64,000 nucleotides of DNA, taken from Halobacteriovorax marinus (GTDB lineage Bacteria; Bdellovibrionota; Bacteriovoracia; Bacteriovoracales; Bacteriovoracaceae). Each line of letters begins with the position of its first letter. The first letter of the stretch is position 1. Under the pieces are notes generated by a model. The model was not told the DNA's origin. It searched no databases and worked only from the letters and a program-made list of their open reading frames with translations. This document shows, one piece after another, positions 51,767-58,613 of this stretch. The stretch covers positions 310,001 through 374,000 of the forward strand of contig MAAO01000002.1 in NCBI GenBank assembly GCA_002163155.1, written 5' to 3'. A program made the translations under genes and the position numbers.

Positions 51767-52663
51767 CTAAATCTTGTTAGTCTCTTTATACAATTTTAAG
51801 AGTAGGCTTGTCATGGGACCCGGTTTCCCATCACCAATGGGAGAGTTGTCGATTGTTGTAATAGGGACAATTAGTTTAGTGGTGCTGGTGAGAAAACATT
51901 CATCGGCACTTTTTAATTCATCTACATTGAAGTTCTCTTCTCTTATTAAAAGCTCATTCTTCTTTGCTATTTTTATAAGTGATCTTCTGGTGATTCCACC
52001 CAATAGCCCAGCCTTTATGGGAGGAGTGATAATACAACCGTCTTTTACTATCCAAATATTAGAAGTGGTGGCCTCTGTGACTTGTTCATCAACATTTAAC
52101 ATAATGGCGTCAAAAGCCCCTAGTTTCTTAGCTTCACTCATGGCCATAACATTATTTAAGTAATTTCCTGATTTGATATTAGGGTCTAGGGCATCAATAG
52201 GATTTCTGTGGATGTGAGCAACAATCATGCTCACTCCCGATTCATACCACCAAGTCGGATTCTCTTCTTTTTCAATGGCAATAATAACGAGGTTATTCTT
52301 AGTTGCAAGATTTGGGTCTAGCCCAATTTCACCTTCACCTCTAGTGAGAATAAGTCTTATATAAACATTCTCTTTATCAAGTTGTGTCAGGACTCTAGTG
52401 ATTTCAGTGATAATTTCTTCTCGTGTGAAATCAATGGGCATATCCATTTTTCCAGCACTGTACCAGAGACGGTCTAAATGTTCTTCGAGCATAAAGATCG
52501 AACGATTAAAAGTTTGTGTCACTTCGTAGATGGAGTCGCCGTAGAGGAAACCTCGATCGAAGACTGAGACTGAAGCCTTTTCTTTTGTGGTGATGGTTCC
52601 GTTTATATTAATGAGAGTTTCTATTTGTAGACTCCCGTGTAACCTTCGGGAAGAAAGTTCCAA
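51767..52663 (-). CDS. Class IV aminotransferase (branched-chain or D-amino-acid type)
   Basis: PLP enzyme with SVFDRGFLYGDSIYEVT (N-terminal motif), RLILTRGEGEIGLDP, the Schiff-base lysine in NIKSGNYLNNVMA, EQVTEATTSNIW and GGITRRSLIKIA. The class covers branched-chain aminotransferase, D-alanine transaminase and 4-amino-4-deoxychorismate lyase; sequence does not decide between them. The TTG at 52663 has no Shine-Dalgarno and overlaps the rhodanese gene by 43 bases. An in-frame ATA at 52624 has GGGAG seven bases upstream, overlaps the rhodanese stop as ATAG and would give METLININGT, the usual N-terminus (285 residues). Confidence 0.85.
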   Translation of the reverse strand: MELSSRRLHGSLQIETLININGTITTKEKASVSVFDRGFLYGDSIYEVTQTFNRSIFMLEEHLDRLWYSAGKMDMPIDFTREEIITEITRVLTQLDKENVYIRLILTRGEGEIGLDPNLATKNNLVIIAIEKEENPTWWYESGVSMIVAHIHRNPIDALDPNIKSGNYLNNVMAMSEAKKLGAFDAIMLNVDEQVTEATTSNIWIVKDGCIITPPIKAGLLGGITRRSLIKIAKKNELLIREENFNVDELKSADECFLTSTTKLIVPITTIDNSPIGDGKPGPMTSLLLKLYKETNKI

Positions 52664-53121
52664 GCATCACTATAGATGTGAACTTTTCTGGTTTCCTTTC
52701 CTTCTATATAAAGAGGCTTCTCTCTTACCGCCCAGCCAAGAATACTTTCCTTCAAGCTGAAAACTTTCAGGCCTTTATCTTGCAATTTTATGGCGTATTT
52801 TGAGCTGCGATAACCAATGGTGCAATAGGTGACGATTGTTTTATTTTGGTACTTTGAAGGGTTCTCTTCAAATTCACTTTTACTTATAGCGTTTGGCAAC
52901 ATGCTAACTCTTCTCTCTGGAGCAGAGCGTACGTCTACTAGAACGTACTTTGAGGCCTCAAGCTTTTCAAAGTCTTCGATGGAGAGATGTTTGACTGTTG
53001 GAAATTGTTTAGCCGTGGATTCCCCCATGGACTTTACAATTTGTAATTTATTTTGAGCTTTACTTGGCGCAAAACATGATTGAAGGAGTACCAGGGAGAT
53101 CATTATTAGAATTGTTTTCAT
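52621..53121 (-). CDS. Rhodanese-domain lipoprotein
   Basis: 166 residues. Lipobox signal MKTILIMISLVLLQSCFAPS (Cys at 16), then a rhodanese domain (about 45-140): YVLVDVRSAPERRVSMLPNA and the active-site loop TYCTIGYRSSKYA with the catalytic Cys. It would handle sulfur or act as a redox/phosphatase-like module in the periplasm or on the membrane surface. The ATG at 53121 gives a proper signal; TATTAT lies six bases upstream and no good Shine-Dalgarno is seen. Confidence 0.85.
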   Translation of the reverse strand: MKTILIMISLVLLQSCFAPSKAQNKLQIVKSMGESTAKQFPTVKHLSIEDFEKLEASKYVLVDVRSAPERRVSMLPNAISKSEFEENPSKYQNKTIVTYCTIGYRSSKYAIKLQDKGLKVFSLKESILGWAVREKPLYIEGKETRKVHIYSDAWNFLPEGYTGVYK

Positions 53122-53127
53122 AGCTAA

Positions 53128-53133
53128 ATAATA
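53128..53133 (-). promoter_or_regulatory. -10 box (TATTAT) of the rhodanese-ade operon
   Basis: TATTAT, then TTAGCT, then ATG at 53121 on the minus strand; predicts a leaderless operon mRNA. Confidence 0.4.
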
Positions 53134-53207
53134 TTCCATGCTTAGCTTTAGCTGACAAGCGCAATTTAATTGACGTAAGTCGTAAAATAAAGAGATAATT
53201 GTTGAAT

Positions 53208-54464
53208 ATGAAAATAATTTTGACGCATGTTTTATTTTTTCTTTGTTTCTCAAGCTCTGCAAGTACGGTTAGATTAGCTGCTGCTGGTTCCGATATCAAT
53301 ATCAACAGTATTTATGCTCCATTTAATTCTGTTTCTGGAGATGGTACCGCTTCTAGTGCACCTCTAAAGATATATATCCCAATGGCCGCTGGTGGAACTG
53401 CTCAAACAGATAATCATATCTTAACAACAAATCTACCCTTATTAGCTGCCTTAAACTTGAGAATAACGACAGATACTGTTAGTGATAGCGCTTCCAATGG
53501 AAGTTGGAAACTGTATTTAAAAGACACGACAACGAATTATAACTTCTTAAGTGAATCCACTGGAGTAGATTGTCCTGCTGGTGGAACCTGTACAACTTTT
53601 GGCACCAACTTTACTATTAACTCTGTTTGTAATGTAGTGGCACCTTCAGGTGTTAGTGTGGATTGTTCTACTTTTGAGAGTTCAGTTGTTATTGTAAATG
53701 GATATATTCATTTAACAGACGATACTAATTTCGGAGCTATTGATCCTACAACCGGAACGGGCCTAGGTGGTATCTATGTTCAGTTGTACATTAGTGGTGT
53801 TGTCTACGATGGCTCGGGAGCCACTTCAGATATTCAACCAGTCCTTACGAGCGTCATTATCGGTGATGCGGGATTAAGATACTATTACACACTTTCATCA
53901 GTCCTTACTTACTTTAGAGACTTTACTGCCTTTGATCTAAGTGCTCATAATGTGAACTTCGGGCAGGCCACTGTTACGGAAACTCTCAGCACTGATGATG
54001 AAATTGTTCTTAACACAAGTGGCTACTTTGATCTTAAAGAATTAACAAATGATAGAACCTATAATGTCTCACTAGCGGTGAGGGATAGATTTGGATTTTA
54101 CACTAAACTTTCATCACCATTATCAGCGACACCATTATCTATCTCTGAGTTCCTAGAAAAGAACCAATGTTACTTAATCTCAGCGGGATTCATGGAACAG
54201 CACTATGTGCTAGATTACTTCCGTCACATTCGAGATGAGTACTTGATGTCGTTTTCATTCGGTGTTGCTTTTGTTGAAATGTACTATGCCACGGCGCCTC
54301 AGTATGTTCCCTTTATAATTACCCATCCTATGGTGCAGGCAGCCATAAGATCTGCTGCATATGGTCTATATTTTATCTTTAATTTTGGAGTATATATAAT
54401 CGGATTATGGTTTTTAGTAAGATTTATTAAGTTGAAGCTTTCCAAAACTACAATTCTTGATTAA
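53208..54464 (+). CDS. Secreted protein with CFI-box-like C-terminal domain
   Basis: 418 residues. Sec signal peptide (MKIILTHVLFFLCFSSSAS), a Ser/Thr/Gly-rich beta-structured extracellular-type region with few charges (about 20-310), and a C-terminal 85 residues reading QCYLISAGFMEQHYVLDYFRHIRDEYLMSFSFGVAFVEMYYATAPQ followed by a hydrophobic helix (YGLYFIFNFGVYIIGLWFLV) and a basic tail. This mirrors the CFIATAAYGS...LRxFRDxYLL...GRAFVxxYYxxSP domain common in delta-like proteobacteria. It is likely cell-surface anchored or sorted by that tail. The receiver gene follows 14 bases later. Confidence 0.8.
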   Translation: MKIILTHVLFFLCFSSSASTVRLAAAGSDININSIYAPFNSVSGDGTASSAPLKIYIPMAAGGTAQTDNHILTTNLPLLAALNLRITTDTVSDSASNGSWKLYLKDTTTNYNFLSESTGVDCPAGGTCTTFGTNFTINSVCNVVAPSGVSVDCSTFESSVVIVNGYIHLTDDTNFGAIDPTTGTGLGGIYVQLYISGVVYDGSGATSDIQPVLTSVIIGDAGLRYYYTLSSVLTYFRDFTAFDLSAHNVNFGQATVTETLSTDDEIVLNTSGYFDLKELTNDRTYNVSLAVRDRFGFYTKLSSPLSATPLSISEFLEKNQCYLISAGFMEQHYVLDYFRHIRDEYLMSFSFGVAFVEMYYATAPQYVPFIITHPMVQAAIRSAAYGLYFIFNFGVYIIGLWFLVRFIKLKLSKTTILD

Positions 54465-54466
54465 AA

Positions 54467-54472
54467 TAATAT
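54467..54472 (+). promoter_or_regulatory. -10-like box (TAATAT) before the receiver gene
   Basis: TAATAT, TTAGTT, then ATG at 54479, with no Shine-Dalgarno. Could give the receiver its own leaderless transcript. Confidence 0.35.
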
Positions 54473-54478
54473 TTAGTT

Positions 54479-54871
54479 ATGGTAGAAAGAAGTAATATTA
54501 CAGTTCTTATTGTCGATGATGAACCTGATATCCTGGAATTAATGGAAGAAGAGTTTATCTATTATGGTTACAAAACCCTCACTGCAGAGTGTGGAAATGA
54601 TGCCATTAAATTGATTCGTGAAAATCACATCGATGTTATTGTCTCAGATTATAAAATGCCAAATGGTAATGGTATGACGGTCTTAGATGAAGTGAACTCC
54701 ATCCCTAAAGAGAAGAGACCTGAGTTCTTCTTTGTTTCAGGGCAAGCTGATATTTCCATTCAAGACGCTATAAATGCAGGGGCCAAGAAGTTCTTTTCTA
54801 AACCCTTTGACCTAGATGATCTCATCCAGGAAATAGAATCTGAGCTAAACCTCGCAACTCCGGCTCAATAA
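54479..54871 (+). CDS. Single-domain response regulator
   Basis: 130 residues, receiver only. Acidic pair Asp13-Asp14, phosphoacceptor Asp57 (VSDYKMPNGNG), switch Ser87 (FFVSGQAD) and Lys108 (FSKPFD). No kinase is near. It follows the CFI-box-like secreted protein gene by 14 bases; whether they act together is unknown. Confidence 0.88.
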   Translation: MVERSNITVLIVDDEPDILELMEEEFIYYGYKTLTAECGNDAIKLIRENHIDVIVSDYKMPNGNGMTVLDEVNSIPKEKRPEFFFVSGQADISIQDAINAGAKKFFSKPFDLDDLIQEIESELNLATPAQ

Positions 54872-54962
54872 GCTTAATTCCTAGTTATTGTTACGAATGA
54901 TTTCAGATAGTTATCACTATTTCTTTCTTATAGTTTTCTTCTTTATTACCCGATAAGAATTC

Positions 54963-57188
54963 ATGGTTAAACATGGTTTCAATACACTCTTTTCTACACT
55001 CTTATTTCTTTTCTTAATGAACTCCTCATTAGCTAAGGACTGTCGTGAAAAGAGCGCAGGCCAGGTGAAAGTCTCTCTGACAAAAACAGGACTGCAAAAA
55101 ATTGTAGATCAAGCTGTTGATCAGTCGCTAGGATTAATTGAAGAGACTGTCTCAGGTCTTGATCTTGGAGATGTTGATCTCATGGGGAATCCAGATAAGT
55201 GTTCGAAAAAGAAGTGGAAGGCCATGTCCACTAAAGAGAGCTGGAAGAAATGCCCTGGTATACCGGCCCTCTTTAAAAGTGACCAAGTTGATGGTTGGCG
55301 CGAATTCGCAAAACCTATACCCACAAAAGTATCCTTAGATAATATGCAAATTAAAGATCTTAAACTTGGTAAGGCCCAGGTTGAGTGCACGATAGATAGT
55401 TGCACTATAGATATTCCAGTTGAGAACTTTGAACTCTCTACTGATATTAACGTGGACAGTTTATTTGATGGAGATAAGTTAATTGGAATGAAGAGTACTA
55501 GTTTATTTCTCAGTGAGAATCTCTTAGGAAAGAAACCAAGTGTTAAATTTCAGGTCAATCTCAACGACCAAGGTGAGATGGTTGATCTCATTCAACTCAA
55601 GAGTGAATTTTTCCAAGGAGATATTCCTGCAGGTTCTATTCGTTTAGGAGTAGGAGGCAGAAGAGACTTTACCGACTTCTCAGAAGAACAGATGGATAAA
55701 ATTGTTAATGAAAATATAGTAAAAGACATGCAGAAAATTGTAGATGAAGCGAAGGAATTAATTAAGAATAAAAAGTTAACTAAAGAGAAGCTAGAAAATT
55801 GGCACTCCAAAAAAATGGATGAACTAAAAGATTCCTACATTGATCGCGCAGTTGATTTAGGTCTGGAAGAGGCGAAGAAGTACTTTGAAGGAGACTTCAG
55901 TTTTAATGTATTCTTTGTTGGTCAGGCAATTATGAAAATGGACTTTCCCATCATTGAAGAGATGACTGAGAAATCAGGACCTCTTATTTCTAAGTTAATA
56001 GAAGATAGTTTACGCGAATCTCTAAAACCTACATTAGGGGATCTTCCCTTTCTACATAATGAGTTCTTTCAAGGTCTCCCAACTGTAAATGTAAATGATT
56101 TCATTAATCATGAGAAACTTGCAACTATAGATAAGGACTTTGAAAAAGAATTAAAAAGTTGTTTAAAGAAATTAAAAGCTTCAAAGTGTGAATTTGATAA
56201 ATTTAATAAAGGCGTTCTCTCCCTTGGTAATTCAAGTTTAGATGAGGACTTATTTCTTTTGAAAAAGATGCAAGATGCTTTAGTCGAAAATATTTCTAAA
56301 TTAGAAGCTAAGAAAGTGGATGGTTTTTTTGAGCGAAAGAGAAAGAAGAAAAGCCTAAAACTTTTAAAAGAAATAGAGAGAAATATACCAAAAGCGATGA
56401 AGAGTCTTGCTCAGAATATGAAAGAGAATGATGTGCGCTTAGGTCTTGAGTTAGTTGTTAAGAATGTCACTAAGATGAAAGAGACGCTTGATGTTCTCTT
56501 ATCAGCTTGCTCTGGGGGATGTTTCTCTTTGAATATTCCTGATGTTAATCCAACACCCATTGAAGGTATTGAGGAAGATTACGACATTGCGGTGGCGCTG
56601 AATATAGGCACTCTTAATTCTTATATTAAGTCCCTTCACAAAATGAATATGTTAGATATTTGTATGGTAGAAAATAAGTCATACCAAGTGTGTGATAACC
56701 GTGCTCTCTTTGCCACGGAACACAGAATTACTTTCAAGAAAGCTCCAAAAATTAAATGGGATGAAGGTAAGCAAAGTTACGTTTTAAGTATTTCTGATTT
56801 AATACGAGAGCAAGATATAGTAGGTCTTCCCACTTCATTTTTAGGGAACCGAGATCTCACTGACCTAGATATTCCCTTCGTCTTTGATGTTTCTGCAGAT
56901 GGTAAGAAGGTTGTGTTGACTCCCAAGGGAGATGTTCAATCAAAGATTGACATGGATGCAAAATCTCTTATCTTTCCGGCCCTTTTAACGGTTGTCGCTC
57001 CCTATGCTGGTCTTGCTTTTGAGGCGATACATGCGGGAACACATTCTGTGATTCTTGGTGCTAATGAGGGAAAAATTAAAGAGGTCGTGAGTTCTGGTGT
57101 ACAAATACCTGGCAACACACCAGTTTCAAAAATAGTGAAAATTAAAAATGAAAGGGATCAAGTGGTTGTCTACAGTCAGTTAAAATAG
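54963..57188 (+). CDS. Large secreted protein of unknown function
   Basis: 741 residues with a Sec signal peptide (FSTLLFLFLMNSSLA, cleavage near 25). The N-terminal half is mixed alpha/beta with paired cysteines (VECTIDSCTIDI, KKCPGIPALF), the middle (about 370-520) is Lys/Glu-rich helical (KKLKASKCEFDKF, ERKRKKKSLKLLKEIERN), and a CSGGCFSLNI motif is near 519. Repeated IPVENFELSTDINVDSLFDG-like strands recall lipid-binding (BPI/SMP-like) tubular proteins, but I cannot claim that family. Ends in a 14-bp hairpin. Confidence 0.72.
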   Translation: MVKHGFNTLFSTLLFLFLMNSSLAKDCREKSAGQVKVSLTKTGLQKIVDQAVDQSLGLIEETVSGLDLGDVDLMGNPDKCSKKKWKAMSTKESWKKCPGIPALFKSDQVDGWREFAKPIPTKVSLDNMQIKDLKLGKAQVECTIDSCTIDIPVENFELSTDINVDSLFDGDKLIGMKSTSLFLSENLLGKKPSVKFQVNLNDQGEMVDLIQLKSEFFQGDIPAGSIRLGVGGRRDFTDFSEEQMDKIVNENIVKDMQKIVDEAKELIKNKKLTKEKLENWHSKKMDELKDSYIDRAVDLGLEEAKKYFEGDFSFNVFFVGQAIMKMDFPIIEEMTEKSGPLISKLIEDSLRESLKPTLGDLPFLHNEFFQGLPTVNVNDFINHEKLATIDKDFEKELKSCLKKLKASKCEFDKFNKGVLSLGNSSLDEDLFLLKKMQDALVENISKLEAKKVDGFFERKRKKKSLKLLKEIERNIPKAMKSLAQNMKENDVRLGLELVVKNVTKMKETLDVLLSACSGGCFSLNIPDVNPTPIEGIEEDYDIAVALNIGTLNSYIKSLHKMNMLDICMVENKSYQVCDNRALFATEHRITFKKAPKIKWDEGKQSYVLSISDLIREQDIVGLPTSFLGNRDLTDLDIPFVFDVSADGKKVVLTPKGDVQSKIDMDAKSLIFPALLTVVAPYAGLAFEAIHAGTHSVILGANEGKIKEVVSSGVQIPGNTPVSKIVKIKNERDQVVVYSQLK

Positions 57189-57210
57189 AGAAGTGTTTGT
57201 AAGATTTATC

Positions 57211-57241
57211 TCTTCCTCTTTAAAAGTTAAAGAGGAAGAAG
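57211..57241. terminator. Perfect 14-bp hairpin between convergent genes
   Basis: CTCTTCCTCTTTAA / TTAAAGAGGAAGAG with an AAG loop, symmetric enough to stop both the large secreted-protein transcript and the Grx/BolA operon. Confidence 0.85.
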
Positions 57242-57246
57242 TTAAA

Positions 57247-57453
57247 TTATTTTTGATTTTTTAAAAGAGTCGTCACTTGCTTTAAGAGTGTTTGGCACTC
57301 AGTTTCACCAAGTCCACTTAGCTTATTACCTTTTTGAAGATCTTTTGCTTTTTCACCAGAAGTTTTAAAAGAAGCTAGTCTATTATTTAGATTATTTCTT
57401 AGTGTTCTTAGCTTCTTTGGTTTCCAATCTGCTATGTCGTTGAAGTTTTCCAC
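57247..57453 (-). CDS. 68-residue hypothetical protein
   Basis: Small basic helical protein (DWKPKKLRTLRNNLNNRLASF) with one Cys. Its stop is six bases from the large hairpin and its ATG directly follows the glutaredoxin stop, so it is the last gene of the bolA-grx operon. The N-terminal WKPKKLRTLRNNLNNR stretch suggests a nucleic-acid or partner-binding helix. No family recognised. Confidence 0.65.
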   Translation of the reverse strand: MENFNDIADWKPKKLRTLRNNLNNRLASFKTSGEKAKDLQKGNKLSGLGETECQTLLKQVTTLLKNQK

Positions 57454-57843
57454 TTAGGCTCCAATTGTCTTTGCAAGATCACCAGAGTGATACATTTCTG
57501 TAATAATGTCATTTCCACCAACAAGTTGACCTTTAAAGTAAAGTTGTGGGTAAGTTGGCCAGTTTGAAAATTCTTTTACACCTTGTCTAATATCCATGTC
57601 AGAAAGAATATCAAAAGTATTGTACTTCACGTTTAGTGAATCAAGAATAGCAATAGAGTTGGCTGAAAAACCACACTGAGGCATGGCCGCATTACCTTTC
57701 ATAAAGAGAACGAGTTCACTTGAAGAGATGAGGGCCTTAATTCTTTCGTTTAAATCTGCTCCTGAATTAGTGTCAGTAACAGCAGTTGCACCTTCTTGAG
57801 GAACTTTATCTGAACCTAAAATGTTAAATGGGTTATCACTCAT
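57454..57843 (-). CDS. grxD: Monothiol glutaredoxin (Grx4/GrxD family)
   Basis: 129 residues; the CGFS active site is in MPQCGFSANSIAILDSLN, with WPTYPQLYFKGQLVGGNDIITEM for glutathione binding. It binds a [2Fe-2S] cluster with glutathione and passes clusters to client proteins, often as a heterodimer with BolA, whose gene lies directly upstream here. AGGAG before the ATG at 57843 sets the start; the extra 16 residues of a longer frame have no site. A 20-residue N-terminal extension precedes the Grx fold. Confidence 0.95.
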   Translation of the reverse strand: MSDNPFNILGSDKVPQEGATAVTDTNSGADLNERIKALISSSELVLFMKGNAAMPQCGFSANSIAILDSLNVKYNTFDILSDMDIRQGVKEFSNWPTYPQLYFKGQLVGGNDIITEMYHSGDLAKTIGA

Positions 57844-57856
57844 ATATATACTCCTA

Positions 57857-58111
57857 TTAAATATTAATCCCTTGGGATTTAGCTTGTTCATGTGTCAAAG
57901 TTTTAATTTGCACAGCATGAATTTCTTCTTTTAGTTTTTCTTTTAATATGTCCATAATGATCTGGTGTTGAGCAATGAGCATCTTTCCAGAAAAGACATC
58001 ACTAACAACAAGTAGACCTAAATGGTTCTGAGTTCCTGTTAAGTCTGTGATTTGAACTTTTGCGTCTTCGATATTTGATTGAATGAGTTCTACGAGTGGT
58101 TGAAATTCCAT
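57857..58111 (-). CDS. BolA-family protein
   Basis: 84 residues with the BolA fold: DLTGTQNHLGLLVVSDVFSGKMLIAQHQIIMDIL and IHAVQIKTLTHEQ. The C-terminal His/loop region that helps ligand an Fe-S cluster with Grx4 is present (IAQHQ). Cys is absent, as in IbaG-type proteins. Gene order bolA-grxD, 13 bases apart, supports a shared Fe-S trafficking role. AAGGA before the ATG. Confidence 0.9.
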   Translation of the reverse strand: MEFQPLVELIQSNIEDAKVQITDLTGTQNHLGLLVVSDVFSGKMLIAQHQIIMDILKEKLKEEIHAVQIKTLTHEQAKSQGINI

Positions 58112-58120
58112 TAAATGTCC

Positions 58121-58507
58121 TTATTTTGCTGCGGCCCAAAAGCTCGTAACAAGTGTTAAAAATCTAAACGTTAGCGTCGTCCATCCAAGCTTCTTGTGCT
58201 TAGATCTAACTGACTCATCTCCACTTAGAAGTTTTCTGCCGTAAACAACCATAAATATATAGAGCACAACGGACCCAATGGCAAAGAACAGGTGAATTTT
58301 TAACATCAAAGGGTTGGTCAAAACTTTTGCAGCTTTAGCTACGGCACCGCGTGTTAATTCTATCTGTAGTATCAGTAGGATATCCCATATTATAACACAT
58401 GACATTATCTTCACATGTCGCATTCTGTTGCGTCTATTGTAAACACCTATAATCATGAGTGTGAGGATGAGAAATGATTCAATTTGAAAAATAACTGCTG
58501 TGTTCAT
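58121..58507 (-). CDS. DUF420-like integral membrane protein
   Basis: 128 residues with about four transmembrane helices and conserved His/Arg at helix ends (RMRHVKIM, MLKIHLFFAIGSVVLY, SKHKKLGWTTLTFRFLTLVTSFW), resembling the DUF420 membrane family often found near respiratory-chain genes. AAGGA six bases before ATG 58507. First gene of the bolA-grxD transcript. Exact function unknown. Confidence 0.7.
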   Translation of the reverse strand: MNTAVIFQIESFLILTLMIIGVYNRRNRMRHVKIMSCVIIWDILLILQIELTRGAVAKAAKVLTNPLMLKIHLFFAIGSVVLYIFMVVYGRKLLSGDESVRSKHKKLGWTTLTFRFLTLVTSFWAAAK

Positions 58508-58613
58508 AAGGATTCCTTGTCTTTTAGTCTTCACAGACTAAAATAAAATGATGATATTGCCAATATCAATAAGCATATACACACAAACTTAAGGTAAAAT
58601 TTCGGAGAGAAAC

